A stretch of DNA of 64,000 nucleotides from Fermentibacter sp964564435 (GTDB taxonomy: Bacteria; Fermentibacterota; Fermentibacteria; Fermentibacterales; Fermentibacteraceae): positions 127,230-191,229 of the forward strand of contig CAZMAT010000003.1 of NCBI GenBank assembly GCA_964564435.1, given 5' to 3'. The notes under the pieces were generated by a model. That model was not told the origin of the DNA. It did no database searches and worked only from the letters and a program-made list of their open reading frames with translations. Positions 41,227 through 49,354 of this stretch are shown in pieces (the first letter of the stretch is position 1; every line of letters begins with the position of its first letter). A program made the translations under genes and the position numbers.

Positions 41227-42305
41227 CGGATCACCGCCAGCCGCTGTGTCTCGACCCTGTCTCCCGATGAGCACATCAGCAGGTAGATGCCGGGCTGATC
41301 CGGAGTGAACACCACATCGACCGGGCCGTCGGCGACCGTACCGGAGAACAGCCTACAGGCCAGCCGTCCTGTCGTGTCGAAAACGTTCATCTCGAGCGGG
41401 CCGGGAGCACCGCAGGCCACGGAGACTCTCGCAGATCCGAAGGCGGGGTTGCATGCGACAGTGAAGAGGGCCTCCCGTACGGTTCCGCCGCCCTCGATCC
41501 CCGTCCCGCCCCATCCCGCCAGCAGAGCCATCATGTACCACCAGGCCCGGCCCTTCTGGGTGCAGCTCTCCGCAGTCGTGTGCCCGTACTCGTCGCCGTA
41601 GAACTCGGGGTGCTCCGAAGGCACCTGGTACGAGCCGTAAGTGAATGTGTGCTGCTCCCACTGCTGCGAGGAGGGGTCGAACCACCAGCAGTCGAGGTCC
41701 TCGAAGTCGAACAGCACCTTGTCGTTTGCGGTGCAGTAGTCACGGATCTGCTGGTTGCGGAGCCATCTTTCGTAACCGGACGAGCCGGTGGCCTGGGCGT
41801 TCCCCGTCATGTAGACGAATGTGACGTCTGGATACTCGCCCTCCAGGAGGGTCATCGCATCCAGGTAGGCCTGGACCTGCTCCTCGGAATAGTAGTCGCA
41901 CTGCGTGCACCAGCTCCACATCGAGGAAGAGATCGTAGGGTTCGCGTCGAGCACCGCCCTGGTCATGTCCAGTCCGTCCGGCGTCTCCCAGTATAGATCG
42001 GGGGTTATGTAGCCCGCGCCGATCTGGCCGTCGAACATGCAGTGGGCGCCGGGAGTCGAGGGAAGGTAGCAGGAGCCTATCGAGATGTCGTAATAGGAGT
42101 TCCATTCCTCCACGAACTGCATCCCGTAGGTGACCTGCGATCCGTGGGAGGTATGGGCGTAGTGGGAGTCCATCGTCCTGACCGCGTCGATCCAGGAAAG
42201 GGGGATCGATTCCAGGTCCGTGCAGGAATGGTCGATGACGGTCTGTGCCAGGGCTGCACCAGAGGCGAATTGGAGCGAGAGCATGATCAGCGGCAGAACC
42301 TTCAT
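41223..42305 (-). CDS. Secreted protein of unknown function with sorting domain
   Basis: A 360-residue protein; ATG 42305 has AAAGGGCCGGAG upstream and begins a signal peptide (1-20). The central domain has many Trp, His and Cys residues (HYAHTSHGSQVTYGMQ, SMWSWCTQCDYYSEEQV, DLDCWWFDP, HPEFYGDEYGHTTAESC). The start HTSHGSQ and late H-H/E residues suggest an SGNH-hydrolase-like or metal-binding fold, but I cannot assign it. The C-terminal ~85 residues are a Por/FlgD-like sorting domain (VACNPAFGSARVSV, VFDTTGRLACRLF, QPGIYLLMCSSGD). Confidence 0.65.
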   Translation of the reverse strand: MKVLPLIMLSLQFASGAALAQTVIDHSCTDLESIPLSWIDAVRTMDSHYAHTSHGSQVTYGMQFVEEWNSYYDISIGSCYLPSTPGAHCMFDGQIGAGYITPDLYWETPDGLDMTRAVLDANPTISSSMWSWCTQCDYYSEEQVQAYLDAMTLLEGEYPDVTFVYMTGNAQATGSSGYERWLRNQQIRDYCTANDKVLFDFEDLDCWWFDPSSQQWEQHTFTYGSYQVPSEHPEFYGDEYGHTTAESCTQKGRAWWYMMALLAGWGGTGIEGGGTVREALFTVACNPAFGSARVSVACGAPGPLEMNVFDTTGRLACRLFSGTVADGPVDVVFTPDQPGIYLLMCSSGDRVETQRLAVIR

Positions 42306-42467
42306 CTCCGGCCCTTTCGACAGGGATGGGCATCCGGCTGCATCCACCGGTCATTGCATGGGGCAATTTATGCAGTAACCGGAGCAACCGCCACTCCGGC
42401 AGCGGATGGAGGAGGCGGCAGAGGGGGCGGGCGGACGGGGGGCAGGGGAAGGGAAGGGGAAGGCGAA

Positions 42468-42491
42468 GGGCCCCGGCGGAGGCCGGAGCCC
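42468..42491 (-). terminator. Terminator-like hairpin after peroxiredoxin
   Basis: GGGCCCCGGC and GCCGGAGCCC pair over ten positions with one mismatch and a GGAG loop, extended by AAG/CTT. It lies 16 bp beyond the peroxiredoxin stop. A long purine-rich run (42405-42470) follows. Confidence 0.5.
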
Positions 42492-42506
42492 TTCCATTTC
42501 ATGCTG

Positions 42507-43211
42507 CTACTCGGGCAGCTTCTTCAGGCAGAGGAACCAGTCTAGGCACTCGTAGTCGGTGCCAGCACCGTTCACCCTCTCGTCCGCCTTGTCCGTGGTC
42601 GGAGGGGGCGGGATGATCACCTTGTCGCCCGGGCGCCAGTCGGCCGGAGTCGCCACCTTGTACTTGTCGGAGGTCTGCATGGCGAGCAGGAGGCGCTTGA
42701 TCTCGTCGAAATTGCGCCCGTTCGAGAGCGGGTAGTAGATCAGCGCGCGCACCTTCGATTCGGGGTCGATGTAGAACACGGCCCTCACGGCCTGGGTGTC
42801 GCTCGCTGACGGCTGCACCATTCCGTACTTGAAGGCCACGTCCATCGACAGGTCGGCTATGACGGGGAACTTCACGTCCATCCCCTTCATCCCGTTCCAT
42901 TCGATCTTCTCGCGTATCGTGCGGAGCCATGCGATGTGGCTGAAGTGGCTGTCGATCGAGAGTCCTATGAGTTCGCAGTTGAGGGCCTTGAACTCGTCCT
43001 GCATGCGGGCGAAGCTCATGAACTCTGTGGTGCAGACCGGCGTGAAGTCCGCGGGATGGCTGAAGAGGATGACCCACTTGCCCTTGTAGTCCTCCGGGAA
43101 GTTGATCACGCCCCGGGTCGTGACGGCCTTGAAGGCCGGGGCGGGATCGCCGATCAGGGGGATGCTGGCCTCCTCTTCGCAGCAGCACTCGTCCGTGTGG
43201 TCATCGCACAT
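42507..43211 (-). CDS. Peroxiredoxin, Prx6/archaeal type
   Basis: A 234-residue protein; AAAGGAGGAG precedes ATG 43211. The catalytic motif PADFTPVCTTEF places the peroxidatic Cys at 60. The C-terminal ECLDWFLC carries Cys222 and Cys228, the resolving-cysteine arrangement of archaeal Prx6-type enzymes. An unusual N-terminal tail, MCDDHTDECCCEEE, has four cysteines and acidic/His residues and may bind metal. It reduces H2O2 and organic peroxides. It ends the PerR-catalase-peroxiredoxin operon. Confidence 0.9.
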   Translation of the reverse strand: MCDDHTDECCCEEEASIPLIGDPAPAFKAVTTRGVINFPEDYKGKWVILFSHPADFTPVCTTEFMSFARMQDEFKALNCELIGLSIDSHFSHIAWLRTIREKIEWNGMKGMDVKFPVIADLSMDVAFKYGMVQPSASDTQAVRAVFYIDPESKVRALIYYPLSNGRNFDEIKRLLLAMQTSDKYKVATPADWRPGDKVIIPPPPTTDKADERVNGAGTDYECLDWFLCLKKLPE

Positions 43212-43235
43212 GTCTTCTCCTCCTTTGGTGTTCGG

Positions 43236-44738
43236 TCATGATGTGGCACTTATCCTGTCTTCCTGACTCATCCCGGCCAGCCTCTCCACCTCGCCGGGAT
43301 CGATCCCCAGGCCTTCCGCCACCCTCCGGCCGTACGCCGGGTCGGCCTTCCAGAAGAGGGCGGCCTGTCTGAGCTGTATCCTCTTGATCGCCTTGCCGAG
43401 ATGACCTACGATGTTCGAGACGAGATGATCCCTGTCCGTATCGGTCATCACCTTTCGATAGAGATCCCCGGCCTGGACGAAGTCCGCGTCCTTCAGCTCG
43501 ATCGCATGCCGGTCGGCGGTGCCCGTAACGTCTATCGGGGGGATCGCCTTCGACGGCGCCGGATCCGGACCGCCCAGGGTGTTCGGCCAGTAGTTCGGGC
43601 CGCCTCCGCCGTTGCCGTCAACCCTCATGGCGCCGTCGCGCTGATAGTTCGATACCTTCACTCCGCGCGCCGAGTTGACCGGGATCAGATGGTAGTTGGG
43701 GCCGAGCCTGTGCCTGTGGGTGTCGTGATATCCGAATATCCTGGACTGGAACATCTTGTCGTATGAGGGGCCGAAACCTGGCACGAGGTTGCCGGGCGAG
43801 AAGGCGGCCTGCTCCACGTCGGCGAAGTAGTTCTCCGGGTTCCGGTCGAGCACCATCCTTCCCAGGGGCCTGACGGGGAACTCGCCGTGGGGCCAGACCT
43901 TGGTCACATCGAAGGGATCGAACCGGAACGACTTCGCCTGCACGGGCGTCATGATCTGGACCTCGACCCGCCAGGACGGGAAGTCTCCCCGTGCGATCGC
44001 ATCGGAAAGATCGCGCGTGGCGCAGTCGGGATCGATCCCCTTCATCCTGTCCGCCTCGTCGGCGGTGAAGTTGCCTATCCCCTGCTCGGTCTTGAAGTGG
44101 AGCTTGGCCCAGTTGTGCTCGCCCTTCGAGTTGTACCACATGAAGGTGTGGCCGGCATATCCGTTCATCTGCCGGTAGCTGCGCGGAGTGCCTCTGTCGG
44201 AGAAGAGGATCGTCACCTGGTGGATCGACTCGGGCGTGAGGGACAGGAAGTCCCAGAACATGTCCGGGTCCTTCAGGTTCGTGGCGGGGTTCCTCTTCTG
44301 GGTGTGGATGAAGTCGGGGAACTTGATGGCATCCCGGATGAAGAACACGGGCGTGTTGTTCCCCACCATGTCGAAGTTGCCCTCGGCGGTGTAGAACTTC
44401 ACGGCGAACCCGCGGGGGTCGCGCTCGGAATCGGCCGACCCCTTCTCGCCGCCTACGGTCGAGAATCTCGCGAAGACCTCGGTCCTCCTGCCCACTTCCG
44501 AGAGGAAGTCGGCGCAGGTGTAACCGGAGAGGTCGTGCGTCACCTCGAAGTATCCGAATGCGCCGGCTCCCTTGGCATGGACTACTCGCTCGGGTATCCG
44601 CTCCCTGTTGAAATGGGCGAGCTTCTCGACCAGGTGCACGTCCTGGATGAGAACCGGGCCCCCCTCGCCGGCGGTCATGGCGTTCAGATCGTTGTCGACC
44701 GGCCTGCCGAAGTTGGTGGTCAGCCCCTTGTCCTTCAT
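43236..44738 (-). CDS. katA: Haem catalase, small-subunit type
   Basis: A 500-residue protein. The distal His is in RVVHAKGAGAFGYF (His54), the distal Asn in MVGNNTPVFFIRD (~127-128), and the proximal haem ligand Tyr in RIFGYHDTHRHRLG. Length and the DRGTPRSYRQMNGY NADPH-region motif fit clade 3 catalases. It decomposes H2O2 to water and oxygen. GGGAGG precedes the start, which overlaps the PerR stop (ATGA). Confidence 0.95.
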   Translation of the reverse strand: MKDKGLTTNFGRPVDNDLNAMTAGEGGPVLIQDVHLVEKLAHFNRERIPERVVHAKGAGAFGYFEVTHDLSGYTCADFLSEVGRRTEVFARFSTVGGEKGSADSERDPRGFAVKFYTAEGNFDMVGNNTPVFFIRDAIKFPDFIHTQKRNPATNLKDPDMFWDFLSLTPESIHQVTILFSDRGTPRSYRQMNGYAGHTFMWYNSKGEHNWAKLHFKTEQGIGNFTADEADRMKGIDPDCATRDLSDAIARGDFPSWRVEVQIMTPVQAKSFRFDPFDVTKVWPHGEFPVRPLGRMVLDRNPENYFADVEQAAFSPGNLVPGFGPSYDKMFQSRIFGYHDTHRHRLGPNYHLIPVNSARGVKVSNYQRDGAMRVDGNGGGGPNYWPNTLGGPDPAPSKAIPPIDVTGTADRHAIELKDADFVQAGDLYRKVMTDTDRDHLVSNIVGHLGKAIKRIQLRQAALFWKADPAYGRRVAEGLGIDPGEVERLAGMSQEDRISATS

Positions 44739-45214
44739 CTCCCGACCTCCCTCTTCAAAACACCCGTTCCGGTAATGTCTGGATCACCGCAGCAGGAAAG
44801 GCACAGTCCCCTCACTTCGAGGCGGGCGCCCCACACCCTGCCCAGTCTCCAGGCTTCTTCAGGGACCCTGAGGCCGTCCAGCGAATCGCTCTCGAAGTCG
44901 AAAGTGCCGCCGCATCGGGCACAGGTGAAGTGGTGATGCCGCACGAGGTCGGCATCGAACCTGGCCTTCTCGCACGAGCTGCTGACCGTGCTGATGAGAC
45001 CGAGTTCGGACAGTTTCCAGAGGGTGCGGTAGACCGTGTCGAGCGAGACCGTGGGAAGGCGCTTCCGCACGCATTCATGCACTTCGGACACCGAAGGGTG
45101 CGACCTCGACTCAGCGACGGCCCTATAGACCTCGATACGCTGCTGAGTCACCCTGCAACCCGCTGTGCCGAGCACTTCTCTGAGCCTGTCCATGAGTGGA
45201 TCGCGCCTGGGCAT
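44735..45214 (-). CDS. perR: Fur-family peroxide regulator, PerR-like
   Basis: A 159-residue protein starting at ATG 45214 (AGGAGA upstream). The winged helix includes RVTQQRIEVYRAVAE and SLDTVYRTLWKLSELGL. Metal sites: HHHFTCARCGG (Cys98, Cys101) and CLSCC (Cys138, Cys141) for structural zinc, with His93-95 and Asp87/Asp89 near the regulatory site. In PerR the regulatory Fe2+ promotes His oxidation by H2O2 and release from DNA. PerR function is inferred from the operon: catalase and peroxiredoxin follow directly. Confidence 0.82.
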   Translation of the reverse strand: MPRRDPLMDRLREVLGTAGCRVTQQRIEVYRAVAESRSHPSVSEVHECVRKRLPTVSLDTVYRTLWKLSELGLISTVSSSCEKARFDADLVRHHHFTCARCGGTFDFESDSLDGLRVPEEAWRLGRVWGARLEVRGLCLSCCGDPDITGTGVLKREVGR

Positions 45215-45242
45215 AATCGTTCTCCTGAAAGGAAACTTCCTG

Positions 45243-45271
45243 ACAATAATTCCTGATAAGGTGTGCGTCAA
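45243..45271 (-). promoter_or_regulatory. Promoter of the perR-katA-peroxiredoxin operon, possible PerR box
   Basis: On the minus strand TTGACG (45271-45266), a 17-bp spacer, and TATTGT (45248-45243) form a good promoter about 30 bp upstream of the PerR ATG. The spacer and -10 contain TTATCAGGAATTATT, a degenerate match to the 7-1-7 PerR consensus TTATAATnATTATAA. That suggests autoregulation. Confidence 0.5.
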
Positions 45272-45455
45272 CTTTTCAACATTGCTTCCTCCCGTGGTGG
45301 AAAGAATCCCCGGAAGAAGCGTCAAGATTTCGACGAGAGTGAATAACGGGCTGTTAAGGACGGAAAAAATGTCCCAGGTGCAGCATTATGTTGTGCAGAA
45401 GGCGCAAAACCTGGAGAAATATGCCAGAACCTCATGCTGCGCCGCAACTTATCAG

Positions 45456-45485
45456 TTGCACGCCACCAGATGCCCTTTCTATATT
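45456..45485 (+). promoter_or_regulatory. Candidate promoter of the V4R-like operon
   Basis: TTGCAC (45456-45461), an 18-bp spacer and TATATT (45480-45485) lie about 115 bp before ATG 45600. The divergent region 45215-45599 holds no gene; it is AT-richer than its surroundings and contains this and the PerR promoter. Confidence 0.4.
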
Positions 45486-45599
45486 TTCCCCGATCCGCTC
45501 ACTCCTGTCAAGAGATTCGGCATGGATGCCGGTCTTCTATGCCGGAGCTGATGGGTCTGGTAGTTCCACGGACGGCACACCCCCTCGGAAAGGACAGGT

Positions 45600-46085
45600 A
45601 TGACGGAGGAAACCACCAGGAAGGCGATGTTCCGGTGGCTTACGGGTTCCGTGATGACCTCCATCAAGCTGCTCGGCAGCAGGCAGATGAAGGTGTTCAC
45701 CCGGGGCATGAGCATGGTCTTCGTCAACATGCTCAACCGGGAGGCCGGAGAGCCCCTCAGGGACGGCATGGATGTCAATGCCACCCTCGAAGGCTTCAAG
45801 AAGCTCGAGGTCAGCATGGATCAGGCCGTCGACGGCGAGGTGTCCATCACCGACAAGGGCGAGACCATCGAAGTCGTCGTCAAGACATGCTCGTATGCCG
45901 GTCTCTGCCAGGACCTCCTGCCCGCCCTGACCGGCACGGGCGAGTTCAGCGAGTCCACGATCCCCTGCATGCGCTGCAGCAACTACTCCGCTGCGCTGGG
46001 CCTGTTCAACAAGACGAAGTGGCCCTACAGGCTCTCGCAGTATGCGCCGGGAGCCAGGTGCACGGGCGTCCTGAAGAAGCTCTAA
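45600..46085 (+). CDS. Cys-containing protein, first of a V4R-like trio
   Basis: A 161-residue soluble protein; AAGGACAGGT precedes ATG 45600. An N-terminal helix-rich part (RWLTGSVMTSIKLLG) is followed by strands with conserved-looking cysteines: VVVKTCSYAGLCQDLL, STIPCMRCSNY and PGARCTGVLKKL at the end. The TCxYxGLC pattern and terminal C-x-x-x-L strand recall 4-vinyl-reductase (V4R) or related small-molecule-binding domains. Similarity to the next two genes is weak but the architecture is alike. Function unknown. Confidence 0.6.
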   Translation: MTEETTRKAMFRWLTGSVMTSIKLLGSRQMKVFTRGMSMVFVNMLNREAGEPLRDGMDVNATLEGFKKLEVSMDQAVDGEVSITDKGETIEVVVKTCSYAGLCQDLLPALTGTGEFSESTIPCMRCSNYSAALGLFNKTKWPYRLSQYAPGARCTGVLKKL

Positions 46086-46104
46086 CCGGAGTCTGGAGGC
46101 GGAG

Positions 46105-46671
46105 TTGGCCTACGACAGCATAGTCAATCGCTACCTCGGGACGCTCGGTTTCGACGCCGACAGGTCCAGGCTCGCCATAGGCGGAGTCGAGGTCGCTTTC
46201 CACTGCGACAAGTTCAATACCAGGATCCTCAAGAACATAGAAGACGTGATGGGCTACGAGGACGGCGGCAGGCTCCTCCGCGAGTGGGCGGAGAAGACGA
46301 CTCACGAGTCCCTGGCGAAGTTCTTCAGGGGCGACTCCGAATTCGCCGCCCTCGCCCCCCGCGGGAGGGTCGAGGCCATCCTCGAGCTCTTCAAGGTGCT
46401 CGCCTACGGTGCGGTCTCGGTGAAGAGCTTCGGTGAGAACGGCGCCGTCTTCAGCTCTCCCTACTCCTATCTCGCCGAAGGCTGGCTGGAGAACAAGAAG
46501 GCCTGGGGCTGGACGCTGCGCCAGGGCCCGGCCTGCCACGACATGTGCGGCCATCTGGCCGCCGCGATGAGCATCGCATTCGGCAAGCCCATCGGAGCCT
46601 TCACCGCCGTAGAGACTGCATGCCGCACGATGGACGCACCCGAGTGCGTCTTCGAGATCAAGGGGGCCTAG
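46105..46671 (+). CDS. V4R-domain-like protein
   Basis: A 188-residue protein from TTG 46105, with GGAGGCGGAG directly before it. The C-half ends with FTAVETACRTMDAPECVFEIKGA, the typical last helix-strand of V4R domains (C-x-a-x-G/A-x-x-x-C-x-F-x-v). The mid-part has PACHDMCGHLAAAMSIAFGKP, also V4R-like. V4R domains (BchJ, N-termini of XylR/DmpR-type regulators) are related to the TRAPP/H-NOX fold and bind small hydrophobic ligands. No output domain is fused here. Confidence 0.65.
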   Translation: MAYDSIVNRYLGTLGFDADRSRLAIGGVEVAFHCDKFNTRILKNIEDVMGYEDGGRLLREWAEKTTHESLAKFFRGDSEFAALAPRGRVEAILELFKVLAYGAVSVKSFGENGAVFSSPYSYLAEGWLENKKAWGWTLRQGPACHDMCGHLAAAMSIAFGKPIGAFTAVETACRTMDAPECVFEIKGA

Positions 46672-46673
46672 CC

Positions 46674-47282
46674 ATGGCTGTAAACGCGGAAGTCATAAGG
46701 GACGGCGTTCTCGGCATGGGGCTCAGGGGCAACCCCGAGACCGGCCTCCTCCGGGGATTCGGCGTCATCCTCGCCATCAACACGGTCGACTATCTGATCG
46801 AGCGCGAGATCGCCTTCCTCAAGGCGTTCCCGACCGCCGAGCCCATGGCCGAGAAGGCCCTGGTGGATGCAGCGCAGTGGTGCGCGAACGCCACCTTCGG
46901 CGGCATGATGAAATCGGCGGAATGGGCCGGCCTCATAGCCCCGATGGTCAAGACGAAGGTCGACAGCCTCGAGGCTCTCCATGCCGTTCAGAACGTGCTG
47001 GGCTGGGGAAAGGTCGTCGGCTTCGAGCTCGACGAGGCCGCCAAGACCTATACCCTCAGGGTGAAGCACTCCTACTACTGCAAGAACTACATCGACAACC
47101 ACGGCATCTCCACCAAGCCCAGGTGCTACATGTGGCAGGGTGTCGCCGCGGGCAACATGGACCTCGTCTTCGGCAGCAAGGTCAACGACTTCGAAGCGGT
47201 CGAGACACTGTGCGAGGCGAAGGGCGACGACATCTGCGAGTTCAAGGTCAGGCAGAAGCGCGCCCTGTTCGACCTCCTGTAG
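46674..47282 (+). CDS. V4R-domain-like protein
   Basis: A 202-residue protein starting 2 bp after the preceding stop. Like its neighbour it ends in a V4R-type segment (DFEAVETLCEAKGDDICEFKV). It has an aromatic/Cys patch KHSYYCKNYIDN and KPRCYMWQG before it. The three genes 45600-47282 are co-directional with gaps of 19 and 2 bp and close with a strong hairpin, so they form one operon. A shared ligand or complex is likely; its nature is not visible. Confidence 0.65.
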   Translation: MAVNAEVIRDGVLGMGLRGNPETGLLRGFGVILAINTVDYLIEREIAFLKAFPTAEPMAEKALVDAAQWCANATFGGMMKSAEWAGLIAPMVKTKVDSLEALHAVQNVLGWGKVVGFELDEAAKTYTLRVKHSYYCKNYIDNHGISTKPRCYMWQGVAAGNMDLVFGSKVNDFEAVETLCEAKGDDICEFKVRQKRALFDLL

Positions 47283-47288
47283 CGAATC

Positions 47289-47316
47289 GTGGGGCGCCCG
47301 GAGCCGGGCGCCCCAC
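47289..47316 (+). terminator. Strong hairpin after the V4R-like operon
   Basis: GTGGGGCGCCCGG and CCGGGCGCCCCAC form a perfect 13-bp stem with an AG loop, 6 bp after the third gene. C-rich, no U-run. Confidence 0.55.
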
Positions 47317-47348
47317 CCCCTCGACCCGGATTCACACGGGAGGCGGGC

Positions 47349-48554
47349 ATGATCCGGAGTCCCTTCGCTCCCTTCTTCCCCTCACTCCCGGTATCGGGAT
47401 CCTATCTGGACAGCGCGGCCAAGACACTCACCTGCACTGCGGCCCTGGAGGCCCAGCAGCGGTTCTACAGCGAATTCGACTGCAACATCGAGCGCGGCAT
47501 CTATGCCAGGTCCGCTCTGGCCTCCGACATGGTCGAGGGGGCGAGGGCAGACGTAGCAAGGCTCTTGGGAGCCTCGCCCGAACGCGTCTCGTTCTCGCCG
47601 TCCACCACGCACGCACTGAACTCGATCGCCCTCGGCCTGCCGTGGCTGGCCGGCATGAAGGTGGTCACCACCGTCCTCGAGCACCACTCGAACCTCCTGC
47701 CCTGGCTGGCTCTCAGGAGGCGCGGGGTGGAGATCGTGGTTCTCGGTGCATCTCCCGAAGGCTTCCTCGACCCGGATGACATGCGGGAGGCCTGCGATGG
47801 CGCCTTCCTGGCGGCCTTCACCCACGCATCGAACGTGACGGGCTCCGTGCAGGACCTGGAAGCGCTTGCCGGGGCAGCGGCCTCTGCCGGGGCGTTCGTC
47901 GTCGTCGACGGAGCGCAGTGGCTCTCGCACTCGGAAGTCGACATCCGGAGCCTGCCGATAGATGCCTATGCGTTCTCGGGGCACAAGTGCTTCGGCCCCA
48001 CGGGCACCGGAGCCGTCTTCGTCTCTGCGGAGCTTCGAAGGGCGCTGGAGCCGGCGATACTGGGCGGGGGTTCCGCGTCCGACTCCTCCCCGGAGGGATT
48101 CACAACGGTCGAGCAGCCGCCCCACGGGGCCCTCGAGCCAGGCACGCAGAACATCGCTGGAATCCTGGGGCTGGGAGCCGCAGCGGCATTCCGTCTCGGG
48201 ATGGACCAAGACCTCCGAAGGCGCCACATGGACGACGTAGCGTCCCGCTGCCTCGAAGGCCTCGACGGGATCGAGGGGCTCGAGCTCCACGGCCCCGACG
48301 GCTCGAAGCCGAGGCTTCCCGTCTTCTCGTTCTCGGTCGAGGGGCTGTCTCCGCACATGCTGGCCATGCGGCTCGATCAGGAATACGGGATCATGACGAG
48401 ATCCGGGAACCACTGCGCCCCGACGCTCTGGCGGACGCTGTTCGGCAGGAGCCGGGGCGGCGTCAGGGCGTCATTCCACGACTACAGCTGCCTGGCGGAC
48501 GTAGACCTGCTGATCACCGCCCTGGGAAGGATAGCATCTGATGCCCGGAGATGA
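47349..48554 (+). CDS. Cysteine desulfurase, class-V aminotransferase (SufS/Csd-like)
   Basis: A 401-residue PLP enzyme; GGGAGG precedes ATG 47349. Key residues: EHHSN (~111-115), VDGAQW (~187-191), the PLP lysine in FSGHKCFGPTG (Lys213), and the active cysteine in TRSGNHCAPTLW (Cys356). It would release sulfur from cysteine (or selenium from selenocysteine) for iron-sulfur cluster or related assembly. No suf scaffold genes are adjacent, but iron-sulfur proteins and predicted selenoproteins occur in this window. A 108-residue gene overlaps its 3' end. Confidence 0.85.
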   Translation: MIRSPFAPFFPSLPVSGSYLDSAAKTLTCTAALEAQQRFYSEFDCNIERGIYARSALASDMVEGARADVARLLGASPERVSFSPSTTHALNSIALGLPWLAGMKVVTTVLEHHSNLLPWLALRRRGVEIVVLGASPEGFLDPDDMREACDGAFLAAFTHASNVTGSVQDLEALAGAAASAGAFVVVDGAQWLSHSEVDIRSLPIDAYAFSGHKCFGPTGTGAVFVSAELRRALEPAILGGGSASDSSPEGFTTVEQPPHGALEPGTQNIAGILGLGAAAAFRLGMDQDLRRRHMDDVASRCLEGLDGIEGLELHGPDGSKPRLPVFSFSVEGLSPHMLAMRLDQEYGIMTRSGNHCAPTLWRTLFGRSRGGVRASFHDYSCLADVDLLITALGRIASDARR

Positions 48555-48867
48555 TCGAATGCTCGATACGGGTGGAGGACCCGCGGCCTTCGTAGTGCTG
48601 ACGCTCTGTTCGTACGGAGACAGGGGGGACTACCAGGTACTGCCGAGGCAGGGGCTCTCACTCGACCTGCCGGCGATCCGCGACCGCCTGAGGGCGGCTG
48701 GCACAAGGGCCGCCCTCGACGGAGACTCCCGGCTCCTCGCCGAGATCGGCGGATGCCGCCTGATGCTGTACTCCGAAGGCCGCGCGGTCATGGAGAGCGT
48801 CGTACCCGACACGTCCGACGCCGCCTGGGAGGTCTACCGCATCCTGCTGGAGCCCGCCCGGACCTAG
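48541..48867 (+). CDS. Small protein of unknown function overlapping the desulfurase gene
   Basis: A 108-residue protein whose ATG lies 14 bp before the desulfurase stop, implying coupled translation. It has an alpha/beta character (FVVLTLCSYGDRGDYQV, RLLAEIGGCRLMLYSEGRAVMES) and no recognised motif. Sequence and location suggest an accessory to the desulfurase, but this is inference. Confidence 0.55.
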   Translation: MPGDDRMLDTGGGPAAFVVLTLCSYGDRGDYQVLPRQGLSLDLPAIRDRLRAAGTRAALDGDSRLLAEIGGCRLMLYSEGRAVMESVVPDTSDAAWEVYRILLEPART

Positions 48868-49283
48868 AAGTCGAACTGCTCGGTGCTCCCGTCCTTCATG
48901 TGCCAGAGGAAGCCCTTCGCGCCTGCCAGCCTGAAGATGGAGAGGGCCTCCCAGCCATACCTCTCCACGATGGGCTTCAGGAAGGCGAACGGCCCCTCGA
49001 CTATGCTCCTCTTCAGGGGCTCGTCGTCGAGCTTCTGCATGCGCCCGCGCAACCTTATCTGGACGCCCTCCTCCCTGCCCCAGTAGCAGAGTTCCGTCGC
49101 TGGGTTCGCAGTGAGCTGGAGGCACACCTGCTTGTTCGACCCCGTGCAGAATGTCAGCCCGTTCTCGTCTATCAACGGGGTCTCCATGGCACGGACCCTC
49201 GGCTCGCCGTTCTCCACAGTCGCCATGTAGCTCGTGGGATTCCTCCGGATGAACTCCAGCGCCTCGCTCCTGGTCACGTGCAC
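48864..49283 (-). CDS. Pyridoxamine-5'-phosphate-oxidase-like FMN protein
   Basis: A 139-residue protein from GTG 49283 (GGAAGGAA upstream). It has the split-barrel pattern: SYMATVENGEPRVRAMETPLID, GLTFCTGSNKQVCLQLTANPATELCYW and QIRLRGRMQKLDD. Such proteins bind FMN or F420 as dimers and act as small reductases. Its stop codon overlaps that of the convergent 48541 gene (CTAG). Confidence 0.82.
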   Translation of the reverse strand: MHVTRSEALEFIRRNPTSYMATVENGEPRVRAMETPLIDENGLTFCTGSNKQVCLQLTANPATELCYWGREEGVQIRLRGRMQKLDDEPLKRSIVEGPFAFLKPIVERYGWEALSIFRLAGAKGFLWHMKDGSTEQFDF

Positions 49284-49354
49284 TTCCTTCCGTCATGCCC
49301 GGGGACTTTCGTCTCCGCGGCGTCGATATCGATGCAGCGCCCCGGTGCGCTGTC

